Made by a program: the position numbers and the translations under genes. Positions 18,356 to 26,946 of a stretch of DNA of 64,000 bases are shown one piece after another. The notes below the pieces were generated by a model. It had not been told where the DNA came from and made no database searches. It saw nothing but the letters and a program-made list of their open reading frames with translations. The stretch comes from Planctomycetaceae bacterium. GTDB lineage: Bacteria > Planctomycetota > Planctomycetia > Pirellulales > Thermoguttaceae. Where the stretch lies: the NCBI GenBank assembly GCA_004556055.1, contig SFIW01000005.1, forward strand, positions 9,099-73,098. The letters run 5' to 3'. Each line of letters starts with the position of its first letter. Position 1 is the first letter of the stretch.

Positions 18356-18378
18356 TTAACGACTGTAGCGGTCGTTAA
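18356..18378. promoter_or_regulatory. Perfect inverted repeat upstream of the helicase-nuclease gene
   Basis: TTAACGAC (18356-18363) and GTCGTTAA (18371-18378) are separated by 7 bases, 30-52 bases upstream of the start codon. It could be an operator or a hairpin in the leader. Confidence 0.45.
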
Positions 18379-18438
18379 GTTGTTAATTGAATGGATGTTA
18401 CGATTGTAGGAAAGGAGCTTAAAAACGACAATAGCAAA

Positions 18439-18467
18439 AGCTCCGCAGACGTTGGAATCGCGGAGCT
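18439..18467 (-). terminator. Minus-strand terminator after apbE
   Basis: AGCTCCGC (18439-18446) pairs with GCGGAGCT (18460-18467). On the minus strand the stem is followed by TTTTGC. It lies 50 bases beyond the apbE stop. Confidence 0.55.
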
Positions 18468-18516
18468 ATTATGAAGAAACACGGAAGAGGAATCTAAGCG
18501 ATTCGCGGAGTGATCA

Positions 18517-19824
18517 TTACTTGAGGGTTTCGATCTGTTCGTCTGCTAAATTGGAGTCGATTTTTTCGAAGGTTTCCGAGGACTTTTCGTCGATCTTCGA
18601 GGCGGCTGGATCGAATCGGTAAACGTAGAGGACGGCGACTCCTAATTCGTTTGCGAGTGGAATTCCTTCGTCGGCGCCTAGGACGAAGAATGCAGTCGCG
18701 AAGGCGTCGGCCTGAGCGCATGAGAGGGCGTCGCATGAGAGGGAGACGACGGAAACGGAGCCGAGACGGGGAGAATCGTCGTTTTCATCGGCTAAATCGG
18801 CAGGTTTACCAGAGCGCGGATCGACGAAGTGGGAGAAGGTTAGGGTTCCGACTTGCGCGGCGTTGTTGTAATCTCCGCTTGTGGCGAGCGCGGCGTTCGA
18901 GTCTTTTCCTGCGGGACGAAGGAGGCGATAGACGTCGGGTTTTCCAAGGTCGTCGGGTTGCTGAACCGCTTTGGGTTTCTGGACGCCGAGAACCCAGGGC
19001 AGTGGTTCGCGCGTTTCGTAGTCGAATTTTTCACCGGCGCAACGTACTTCGCCGCCGACTTCGAGCATATAATTATTGAGTCCTAATTCTTCGAGCTTTT
19101 GGCCCGCTATGTCGACGGCGTATCCCTTCGCGACGCTGGAGAGATCGATCGTCAAAGCGGGATCGGCTTTCTTGAGCGCAGGGGTCGGTTCAAGTCGGAC
19201 TTCAAGCTTTTCGTAACCAACGCGAGCGCGCAAGGCTTCGATTTCTTCGTCGGAGGGGAAGGCGGCGAGGGGCGACTTGTTGGGGCCGAAGCGATAGAGG
19301 TTGACGAGGGGCGCGACGGTGACGTCAAAAGCGCCTTTTGTTTTTCGAGAGACGTCGAGGGCAATATCGACGATCTTAGCGACGTCGTATGAGACGTCGA
19401 TCCAATCGGCGGACTCGCTTTTGTTAAACTTCGAGACGTCGGAGTCGACGCGGTATGTCGACGCGGCGAGATCGATTTTGTCAAGTTCGCGCTGAACGAG
19501 TCGCGCGAGGAACTCTTCGCAGGAAGATACGGCGGGCTGGTCGGCCTTATCCCCCGAATCGTCGGCGACTCCGTTGAGATTGAGGGCGACGAGCGTTTCT
19601 GGAGAGGCGACGACGGAAGCGTTCCAGGTCGTGCCCATCGTGACGCCGTGGATTTTAAAGAGCTGGCGGGTATCTTTGGTCGTCTCTTCTTTGAATAGAT
19701 ACGGCTTAGCGAGGAAGACGACGAGAGCCAGGATGACGAGAGCGCGTATGACGACGCCCCCCTTTGAGGATTCTTGCTCCGACGCGTCTTGTTGCGTCGC
19801 TTTGTCGTTTTCTTTCGTCGCCAT
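18517..19824 (-). CDS. apbE: FAD:protein FMN transferase, ApbE family, membrane-anchored
   Basis: The 435-residue protein has an N-terminal signal anchor (about 25-45) and then the ApbE domain. Visible motifs are HGVTMGTTWNA, AFDVTVAPLVNLYRFGP, DLSSVAKGYAVD, LEVGGEVR, ATSGDYNN and HFVDPRSGKPAD, plus the late ADAFATAFFVLG segment with the Mg-binding Asp. ApbE attaches FMN to Thr of exported flavoproteins such as NqrC or RnfG. No target gene lies in the window. Length is somewhat above the family norm because of the anchor and an acidic insert. Confidence 0.9.
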   Translation of the reverse strand: MATKENDKATQQDASEQESSKGGVVIRALVILALVVFLAKPYLFKEETTKDTRQLFKIHGVTMGTTWNASVVASPETLVALNLNGVADDSGDKADQPAVSSCEEFLARLVQRELDKIDLAASTYRVDSDVSKFNKSESADWIDVSYDVAKIVDIALDVSRKTKGAFDVTVAPLVNLYRFGPNKSPLAAFPSDEEIEALRARVGYEKLEVRLEPTPALKKADPALTIDLSSVAKGYAVDIAGQKLEELGLNNYMLEVGGEVRCAGEKFDYETREPLPWVLGVQKPKAVQQPDDLGKPDVYRLLRPAGKDSNAALATSGDYNNAAQVGTLTFSHFVDPRSGKPADLADENDDSPRLGSVSVVSLSCDALSCAQADAFATAFFVLGADEGIPLANELGVAVLYVYRFDPAASKIDEKSSETFEKIDSNLADEQIETLK

Positions 19825-19913
19825 GTTAGCCTCTGTCTAGAATGAAATCGCGCGTTGAAGTAAGCCGCAAACGCGTCGCGCGAGAATGCGTCGCGGCGTC
19901 GTAAAGCCGTGTG

Positions 19914-21158
19914 TTAGAGGATGAGCATCGCGTCGCCGTAGCTGAAGAAGCGATAGTCTTCGGCGATCGCCTCTTCGTACGCGCGCTTAAGGAGCGCGTC
20001 CCCTCCGAAGGTTCGCACGAGAATGACGAGCGTCGATTTCGGGAGGTGGAAGTTTGTCAACATCGCGTCGACTGTCTTGAAGCGATACGGCGGGCGAATG
20101 AAAAGGTTCGTCTGGCCGGAAAAGGGCTGTAGTTTGTAGTCGTTCAAACCAGTGGAATCGATCGACCCGTCGGGATTGACGTTGCTCGCGGATTCCAGCG
20201 TTCTGACAGAGGTCGTGCCGACGGCTATCACTCGTCCGCCGCGGGCTTTTCTGTCTTCAAGTCTTCGGACGACGTCTTCAGAGATCGTCGCGAATTCGGA
20301 GTGCATCTGATGCTCGGCGATCTTTTTGACCGTGATCGGCTTGAAAGTCCCCGCGCCGACGTGAAGAGTGACGGCGCACACGTCGACGCCGATTTCGGCG
20401 ATATCGTGAAGCAACTCTTTGGTGAAGTGAAGGCCTGCGGTTGGAGCAGCGACGGCTCCCGGTTCGCGCGCGTAGACGGTCTGATAGTTGTCGCGATCCT
20501 CGGGAACCATTCTTCCAGAACGAATATACGGCGGTATCGGAACCCAGCCGACGCGATCAAGGAAGGAGAATGAGTCTTCCCCTTCTTTGAGGATAGGACG
20601 CACGATCAGCGTTTTCGCCTCGGTGTGAGCGACAACCTCTAAATACCGCGTCATGCCGCCGGTAGAACTCATGAGTTCAATCTGTTCTCCCGGTTGGAGG
20701 TACCCTCGCGTTTTAGACATGATTTCCCAGAATCCGCGCGCGTCGTACTGAAGGAAGAGGCCTTCCCATCGTCCGCCGGTTCTTGCGCGCCTTCCGATAA
20801 GTCGCGCGGGGATGACCTTTGTGTCGTTGAGAACGAGAGCGTCTTCGGGACGCAAATATTCGACGATATTCGAGACGCGTCGATGTTCGATCGTTTGCTT
20901 TTGCCGATCGACGACCATCATTCGTGCGTTTGCGCGGTTGGCTAACGGGGTCTGAGCGACGAGTCTTTCGGGGAGTTCGTAATCGTACTGATCGAGTTCG
21001 TCGATTTCCGGTTCGTTATTTGGGGCGTTTGAGGGGAGGACGTCGACCTTTGGGGTCTCGTCTTTAGGAGGGTTTTGAGAGTGTTCTTGACCCGATTGTG
21101 TGTTTGAATTTGGAGCGCTTTTGAACGCCGAGACGATCTTACTAAATAAACTGCTCAA
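19914..21158 (-). CDS. queA: S-adenosylmethionine:tRNA ribosyltransferase-isomerase QueA
   Basis: The 414-residue protein holds the full QueA signature: YDYELPERLVAQTP, LNDTKVIPARLIGRR, PTAGLHFT, VTLHVGAGTFKPI and TNFHLPKSTL. The enzyme transfers and rearranges the ribosyl group of SAM to make epoxyqueuosine at the tRNA wobble position. About 55 extra residues precede the conserved start; this extension is hydrophilic and may mean that translation begins later. No tgt or yajC genes follow. A minus-strand promoter lies about 80 bases upstream. Confidence 0.92.
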   Translation of the reverse strand: MSSLFSKIVSAFKSAPNSNTQSGQEHSQNPPKDETPKVDVLPSNAPNNEPEIDELDQYDYELPERLVAQTPLANRANARMMVVDRQKQTIEHRRVSNIVEYLRPEDALVLNDTKVIPARLIGRRARTGGRWEGLFLQYDARGFWEIMSKTRGYLQPGEQIELMSSTGGMTRYLEVVAHTEAKTLIVRPILKEGEDSFSFLDRVGWVPIPPYIRSGRMVPEDRDNYQTVYAREPGAVAAPTAGLHFTKELLHDIAEIGVDVCAVTLHVGAGTFKPITVKKIAEHQMHSEFATISEDVVRRLEDRKARGGRVIAVGTTSVRTLESASNVNPDGSIDSTGLNDYKLQPFSGQTNLFIRPPYRFKTVDAMLTNFHLPKSTLVILVRTFGGDALLKRAYEEAIAEDYRFFSYGDAMLIL

Positions 21159-21234
21159 GGCCGTGATCCTGGAAATCCGAACGTAGACGCGACGCCGCGC
21201 GTGTTAGGAAAAAACAATATTTCAAACTCTGTTT

Positions 21235-21262
21235 ATTATAACGAGAGTTTCGGCTTGTAAAA
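21235..21262 (-). promoter_or_regulatory. Candidate promoter of queA
   Basis: On the minus strand TATAAT (21235-21240) is preceded by TTTTAC at 16 bp, or TTTACA at 15 bp. It lies 77 bases upstream of the queA start. Confidence 0.45.
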
Positions 21263-21410
21263 GGAGCGGTCGATAATTTTGGAGGGGCGGCGTCGGAGGT
21301 TTGGGGGCTTGCCGTCGGACGTGCGCGCTTTAATATATTTAGTATTCCGAAGACGGTAATTTAGAACGTCTTGTTTCAGGTTGCGCGGCGTCGTTTGCGA
21401 GGAGATCAAG

Positions 21411-22556
21411 TTGACGGAGAAGAATAGGGGAGACGGTCGCATTCGGGTTGGACTTGTGATTCTCGAACTTTCGCGCGGCGGTGCGGAGAAGGCGTTCTTT
21501 GAACTTGCGACGCGCCTTGAGCGGAGACGGTTCGACGTCGTCGTCTATACGATTAGCGGACGCGCGCGGGACTTGGAGGAGTCGTATCTTCCGGAGCTTG
21601 AAGCGCGTGGAGTCGAGACGCGGAACTTAGGACTTCGGAGCGTTTGGGGCGCTCCTTTTGCGCTCGCGCGACTTGCCAATGCGTTTCGACGAGATCATAT
21701 CGACGTCGTGCAAGCTTTTATGTATCATGCGAATATTCTTGGCCGCGTTGCGGGTCGACTTGGGGGAGCGCGGTTGATTTGCGCTGGGATACGCGTCGCG
21801 GAACGGGACGGACGCTTCCGTCTTTTGATCGATCGATGGACGCGTTTTCTTTGCGACGCGTGGATTTGCGTCGGTGAATCGACGGCTCGTTTTACTCGAG
21901 AGACTGGGCGGATTCCACGTTCGCGCGTTCATTCGATTCCCAACGGCGTTTCGCTCGACGGACTGGAGCGTCGCGTCGCGAGGGAAGGGGGGCGGAAGAG
22001 GATGATCGCGATCGGTCGTCTCTGCCCTCAGAAAGGTTTCGACTGGCTGTTGACGACGCATAACAGTTGGCTGACGCCCTCAACGCGTCGCGATTGGGAA
22101 CTTTGGATTGTCGGCGCTGGGGAGGATCGCGAGGCGTTGGAGCGCCTCTGCGAAGAGGAAGGACTCGACGATTTCGCGCGTTTTGTCGGATGGCGAAAGG
22201 ACGCGCGCGATCTCCTTTGCGAATCGGAACTTTTTCTTCTTCCCTCGCGATGGGAAGGGATGGCAAACGCGCTTCTCGAGGCGTGCGCGGCGGGACTTCC
22301 AACTCTTTGCATGGACGTCGAAGGGACGCGCGAGGTTCTCGGGGAGTCGAGCGACGAGCAGATTTGCGCGCTGGGGAACGCGGAAGAATGGGGGCGAAAG
22401 CTTGAACGTCTAACAGGGGACGCGGAGCTTCGAGCGCGACTTGGATCGCAAAATCGAGAGCGCGTCGCGCGCGAATTTACCCTTGACGGAGTCGCAAGGC
22501 TCTATGAAAATCTTTGGACGCGCCTTTTGTCGGAGCGAACGCGCTCCGATTCTTAA
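21411..22556 (+). CDS. Glycosyltransferase family 4 (GT-B fold)
   Basis: The 381-residue protein begins with RIRVGLVILELSRGGAEK, the nucleotide-sugar transferase N-terminal motif. It continues with IAIGRLCPQKGFDWLL and the EX7E-type segment SRWEGMANALLEACAAGLP. It should transfer a sugar from an activated donor to a lipid or polysaccharide acceptor at the cytoplasmic membrane. I chose TTG at 21411 because AGGAG lies 6 bases upstream; the in-frame TTG at 21381 has no such site. No other polysaccharide genes flank it; the next gene starts 17 bp later. Confidence 0.85.
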   Translation: MTEKNRGDGRIRVGLVILELSRGGAEKAFFELATRLERRRFDVVVYTISGRARDLEESYLPELEARGVETRNLGLRSVWGAPFALARLANAFRRDHIDVVQAFMYHANILGRVAGRLGGARLICAGIRVAERDGRFRLLIDRWTRFLCDAWICVGESTARFTRETGRIPRSRVHSIPNGVSLDGLERRVAREGGRKRMIAIGRLCPQKGFDWLLTTHNSWLTPSTRRDWELWIVGAGEDREALERLCEEEGLDDFARFVGWRKDARDLLCESELFLLPSRWEGMANALLEACAAGLPTLCMDVEGTREVLGESSDEQICALGNAEEWGRKLERLTGDAELRARLGSQNRERVAREFTLDGVARLYENLWTRLLSERTRSDS

Positions 22557-22573
22557 CTGGGAGGAAGAGAAAG

Positions 22574-23839
22574 ATGGTTGCGCGAAGGGTTGTGACGATA
22601 TTCTTTTCAGCGACGACGACGATCTTGCTTTTGTCGACGTCCGCGAGTGGAGCGACGGAGAACGAGATCGCGAAGATCGCAAACGCGTACGAGTCGCAGT
22701 GGCAGGACGTTCGCGCGCTGAGGATTCAATACCGTCGCGAAAGTCGGACTCGAACCTCGACGAACGTCTTTAAAGAATGCGACTGGGAGATGGTCGGAGA
22801 TCGGATGAAGTCTCTTGAGGGGAGAACGACGACGTTTCCTCTTGATCCGCTCAACCCGGACTCGAAGCCGTTGACGGCGAACGTCGTTTCGCTGAGTTAT
22901 TTCGACGGAACTAAGACGTACGAACTTTCCGAGCCCGCAGATCTATGGCCGATCGCCGAAACGCGTCTCGAAGACTACGAGGAGCTTCGTCGTCGCGGAT
23001 TCCGCGCGTCGATTTCCAATCGCTACAAACATTGGCGCTTCTGGTTTTCGTGCCCGATTCCGCGCTATTTTTCAACGCCTTCCGAATCGGAGCCGATCTC
23101 TCTTCCAGCTCTCGTCGCGAAGTATCCTTCGAAGATTTTTAAGCGCGCTCGCGCGTCGAATGGCGACTCTCTTGTGCAGCTCGAAATCCGCGACGATTCC
23201 GTTCGAGGGGACTACGAATCTTTTTTCGACTCCTGGACAATGTACCTCTCCCTGAACGAGACGAAAAAATACGCGGTTGAGGGGTATCAACTAAACGTTC
23301 GAATGAAAAAGAATCCCGCGGAAAAAATCGTGTCGGAATACTCGGTGGGCAACTTCAAGGAATTCGGCGAAGGAATTTGGATTCCGACGAACGTAGAATA
23401 TCGCGAACATAGCTCGGGTCAACGCAGCTCGCTCACGAGGATTGTGATCCTCGGCGTGGCGATAAACGTTCCGTCTTCAAATTTCAGCGATTTTCACTTC
23501 ATACCAGGTATGGTCGTGCGCGAACAAAACTGGCGCGAAGGTGAAGAAAAACCGACGACTTTGACCCACGTCTGGGGAACGGACGCGCCTGAGATTACCT
23601 ACGCGAGCGACAAAGAGTTTTGGCAGTTCTACAACAAGGAATATCCCTATGTAGAGCCCGAGGTCGAAGAACCGGAAGACGGCTTCGGCAAAGAGAGGAA
23701 TCGTCTTCTCTTTTACGGCGCCCTTGCGACCCTCCTGGCGTTTGCGGGGCTCGTAATCTATACCCGCAGCGCAATCTCTCGCGACATGGAAGAAGAGGAA
23801 CTCTATGCCGCTCAAGAAGCGCTGAAGAAAAAAACATAA
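22574..23839 (+). CDS. Secreted protein of unknown function with C-terminal membrane helix
   Basis: The 421-residue protein has a signal peptide (VTIFFSATTTILLLSTSASG). The middle is rich in beta strands, with repeated charged/aromatic strand patterns such as WQDVRALRIQYRRES. One C-terminal transmembrane helix (LLFYGALATLLAFAGLVIY) precedes a short acidic/basic tail. The first strands resemble the start of LolA-like planctomycete proteins, but the match is too weak for a name. ATG 22574 follows GGGAGGAAG. It starts 17 bp after the glycosyltransferase and is probably co-transcribed. Confidence 0.75.
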   Translation: MVARRVVTIFFSATTTILLLSTSASGATENEIAKIANAYESQWQDVRALRIQYRRESRTRTSTNVFKECDWEMVGDRMKSLEGRTTTFPLDPLNPDSKPLTANVVSLSYFDGTKTYELSEPADLWPIAETRLEDYEELRRRGFRASISNRYKHWRFWFSCPIPRYFSTPSESEPISLPALVAKYPSKIFKRARASNGDSLVQLEIRDDSVRGDYESFFDSWTMYLSLNETKKYAVEGYQLNVRMKKNPAEKIVSEYSVGNFKEFGEGIWIPTNVEYREHSSGQRSSLTRIVILGVAINVPSSNFSDFHFIPGMVVREQNWREGEEKPTTLTHVWGTDAPEITYASDKEFWQFYNKEYPYVEPEVEEPEDGFGKERNRLLFYGALATLLAFAGLVIYTRSAISRDMEEEELYAAQEALKKKT

Positions 23840-23878
23840 CGCGGCGCGTTTCTTTCCCCCTTGGTTCAAAGCCCCGCG

Positions 23879-26320
23879 CTACTCATGATCCCACTCGTTC
23901 GTTTGACCCGGCAATTCGGAGTTGAGGGACGCCCAGAATGGGTGTTGTCTGTCGGCGCGCGTTCTCGCGTCTTCTAAGATTACGCGCGTCGACGGTTCGA
24001 CGCGTCCACTCTGCGGCGTGAGCTTCTTGCCGTTGAAAAGAACCTCGATTTTCCGGTCAAAATCTACTAATTCAGGTGAGAGGAAGATTACCCCGCGATT
24101 GGCGTTCGAGACGACTCGGACTCTATTGTTGACGACTTTGAAGAACTCGGTCTTCGCCGGACGATACATCGGCCCCAAGTTTCGCGTATAGAGAGGGTCG
24201 ACCATCGCGTTTGAGGGGAAATCAAAGAGCTCGGCGCACCAGAAGAAGTTGTCCCATGGTCGCGCAGAATATGCGACGCGTTCGTCGGGAGACATGAATC
24301 TTCGCGATCGCACCCCCATCCACTCGAAAATCTTGGCGGTCTCTTCCGCAAAGGTCTCCTGTCCGCGCCCCTTATACAGGACGTACGTCATGTCGAAGGG
24401 CTTGGAGAGATCCATACCCCAGTCGAGCGTTTCGCGACTTGCGATAATTTTTCCGCCGTCGAGCTCCCCTCCGACTCCGTAGACGGGCACAAACTCCGCG
24501 TTTTTCTTCAAAATATCGGTCGTGTATTTCGCTTCCCCGCAAATCGGTATAATTCCCGCCCACAAGTCGGGCCTACCAAGCGCGACGTCCCAAACCGCGT
24601 CGGCTCCCGTGTAGAAACCCGCGAGGAAGACGCGGTCGACGTCGATCGAAAAAGTGCGCAGCGCGTCGCGAAGGCAATAGAGCGTCGCAGCGCATGGAAC
24701 CGCCGAAAAGTCATACGGGATTCCCTTCTCCGTCCATTTTGGCGCGACGACGATATATCCGTAACGCGACGCTTGCCCGTAACGCTCGTATACCTTCTTC
24801 CCCTGAGCGTTTACCTTTTCCGTCCATGGTCCGCACCACCAATTCAACTGGTTAATCGGTTCGGAACGCTCTCCATGAAGAGAGACGATCGCGGGGTATT
24901 TTTTATTTGGGTCGTATTCCGGAGGGAGTTGAACGCAATATGTGAAGTTCTTCCCGCTCTGGAAGGAGGGAACGGAGATTTCATATTGAGCAGGGGTTTC
25001 CTTCGCAGACCGCGGCGGGCTTTTCGGCGGCTTCATATTTTCGAGGATGAGGGCGACGAATTTCGGCGTGGCGGCTTCTTCGCTCTTGATCTCTTTCCAT
25101 AATTCCTCGCGCTGTAAAGGTCGGGACTCGAGGAGATAACGTCTGGTCGCCTGCCGGACGCGATAAAGGGAGGCGGTCATTTCGATTCTCGAATCGGCGC
25201 CGACATTTCCGACGAGCCATCCGGAGAGGGCAATAGCGAGTCTCTGCGAGTCGTTTAGGGAGGAGTCGACGAGCGCTTGTTCGAAGGCGGCGAATCGTCC
25301 GAGCGTGTTAGGGGATAGTTCGCGTTTGATTTCGGAGCATAGGGCGGAGAGTCCCTTTTTGAGCTCTTCGTTTTCGAGTTTTTCGACTAGTTCGTCGATT
25401 TTTTGGATGATTTCGTCGCGCTTTTTATCTTCCGCCTCGAATTCGCGCCTCATTCTTCTTAGCGCTTGCAACTTCTCCGGCGAGACGCGATCCTCTTCGA
25501 AAGCGGCGATGAGTTCGCGCACCTTCTTGTGCTGTCCCGCGGCGCGACGCATCTCCAGTTCGTTGATGAGACGTTCCGCCGACATTTGTTTGATGAGGCG
25601 CAGGGCGACGTCGAGTCTCGAACCGTTCGATTCGTCTTGCTCGAAATCTTTGATAATTTCCTGCAACTCTTCAACCGCTTGTTCGTAGAGCGCGGCTTGG
25701 ACGTAAAACTGGTAGACGCGGAGTCTGTCTTCGAGAGAGGTTGGATCGATCTGTTTTTTGATGAGAGCAGAGAGGATCTCGCGCGGGACGACGTAGGGGG
25801 AAAGCCGCATATCGAGATTATGAGTGAGTCCTTGGACGCGCACGTACGTAGGCGCGATTTCGGTGACTCCCTGAACGATGGTCGTGTTTCCCGCAACGAT
25901 AACTCGACGCCCGAAGAGGTCGAAATCCTCGACGACGCGCCATGAGCCGAGCGCGGCGACTTTCTCATTGGGGTTTGTGTTGACGCGTTGCGAGATTCGG
26001 AAGACGTCGACGGCTGCTCCCGATTCGTCGGGTATGAGGTCGGCGACGTTGTTTTTCGGAATATAAATCCTTCTCAACTCGTCGTCGACGGCGAGGATTT
26101 TTTCCGAGGCGACAGGAGATGAATCGCGTTCCGCGCGCGACTCGGTCGTTTCGGCGACGCTCTTCGTTGGGAAGATGGAGCCGATGAAGAGTCTTCCGTC
26201 CTTCATAACGACGCGCATTTGAGCGGCGTAAGTTGCGTTGACTCCGAGAGTAAGAAGGAGTCCGAGAGCTACGACAAACGCGCGCGCGGATCCTCGTCTT
26301 GTTTTCAAAATCCGAATCAT
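23879..26320 (-). CDS. Secreted alpha/beta-hydrolase-like protein lacking the nucleophile serine
   Basis: The 813-residue protein has a signal peptide (to ATYAAQ), a beta-rich N-terminal domain, a helical middle (about 200-350) and a C-terminal domain like feruloyl esterase/PHB depolymerase hydrolases. That domain has YCVQLPPEYDP, YPAIVSLHGERSE and VDRVFLAGFYTGADAVWDVA. At the nucleophile elbow the family's GxSxG reads GFYTG: Tyr570 (codon 24611-24613) stands where Ser belongs. The usual HG..D segment reads VGGELDGG, and I cannot find the catalytic His. It is probably a non-catalytic binding protein. Confidence 0.75.
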   Translation of the reverse strand: MIRILKTRRGSARAFVVALGLLLTLGVNATYAAQMRVVMKDGRLFIGSIFPTKSVAETTESRAERDSSPVASEKILAVDDELRRIYIPKNNVADLIPDESGAAVDVFRISQRVNTNPNEKVAALGSWRVVEDFDLFGRRVIVAGNTTIVQGVTEIAPTYVRVQGLTHNLDMRLSPYVVPREILSALIKKQIDPTSLEDRLRVYQFYVQAALYEQAVEELQEIIKDFEQDESNGSRLDVALRLIKQMSAERLINELEMRRAAGQHKKVRELIAAFEEDRVSPEKLQALRRMRREFEAEDKKRDEIIQKIDELVEKLENEELKKGLSALCSEIKRELSPNTLGRFAAFEQALVDSSLNDSQRLAIALSGWLVGNVGADSRIEMTASLYRVRQATRRYLLESRPLQREELWKEIKSEEAATPKFVALILENMKPPKSPPRSAKETPAQYEISVPSFQSGKNFTYCVQLPPEYDPNKKYPAIVSLHGERSEPINQLNWWCGPWTEKVNAQGKKVYERYGQASRYGYIVVAPKWTEKGIPYDFSAVPCAATLYCLRDALRTFSIDVDRVFLAGFYTGADAVWDVALGRPDLWAGIIPICGEAKYTTDILKKNAEFVPVYGVGGELDGGKIIASRETLDWGMDLSKPFDMTYVLYKGRGQETFAEETAKIFEWMGVRSRRFMSPDERVAYSARPWDNFFWCAELFDFPSNAMVDPLYTRNLGPMYRPAKTEFFKVVNNRVRVVSNANRGVIFLSPELVDFDRKIEVLFNGKKLTPQSGRVEPSTRVILEDARTRADRQHPFWASLNSELPGQTNEWDHE

Positions 26321-26556
26321 AACTATCCCTTAAACTAGGGCGCGACGGCCCCTAAGTATTAACGGCAAATTTTTTGGAAAGATTCAGCGAAAGACGTCGC
26401 TCCGCATTAGGTTTGTTATTTTACGCAAAGCGCCGTCGACGAGCGCTAAATCCTCTTTTTTCATTCAAACCCCTGAATCGAACTTGCGTTGAGGACGTCT
26501 TTTCCTTACTCTCTGAGAGTTAGTTCGCGAACGCCCATGGATGGGAGGATCGAGTG

Positions 26557-26883
26557 ATGAAGATAGAAGACGAAATTGAACAAGGATTGAAATACGTACG
26601 CGAAAAATTGACGCAACAGCTCGTCGACGGAACGGCGGGACGTCGCGAAACGGCGGATCTTGCGTTGGCGGCGTTGGCTCTTGTGGCGGCGCGCGAACGC
26701 GAGTTCAAGGGGGGAAACGCGCCGATACGAAGCGCGAATCTCCGCGTCGCGCGCGTCGAAGAGACGGACGCGGAGCCTCGTATTCTATCTTTTGAACGCG
26801 AACTCTCCGCTCTTCGCGGACAGTTTGCAAGAACGCAAGGCGACTACGGCGGGCCGCGTTTGCGTCTATATGTAGGCGATTGA
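26557..26883 (+). CDS. Small hypothetical protein, helical N-terminus
   Basis: The 108-residue protein is highly charged, with a predicted amphipathic helix over the first half (EIEQGLKYVREKLTQQ and an Ala/Leu-rich run). There is no signal peptide. GGGAGG lies 8 bases before the ATG, and a strong terminator follows the stop, which supports a real gene. I recognise no family. The region before it (26321-26556) is A/T-richer and should hold divergent promoters. Confidence 0.6.
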   Translation: MKIEDEIEQGLKYVREKLTQQLVDGTAGRRETADLALAALALVAAREREFKGGNAPIRSANLRVARVEETDAEPRILSFERELSALRGQFARTQGDYGGPRLRLYVGD

Positions 26884-26903
26884 AGCCGAGAGAAAAAAAG
26901 AAG

Positions 26904-26934
26904 GGCGTCGCGCAATCAAGCGCGGCGCCTTTTT
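26904..26934. terminator. Terminator between convergent genes
   Basis: GGCGTCGCGC (26904-26913) and GCGCGGCGCC (26920-26929) form a 10-bp stem with one G-T pair, followed by TTTTTA. An A run on the left makes it usable in both directions. Confidence 0.75.
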
Positions 26935-26946
26935 ATTCGCGAAGGA

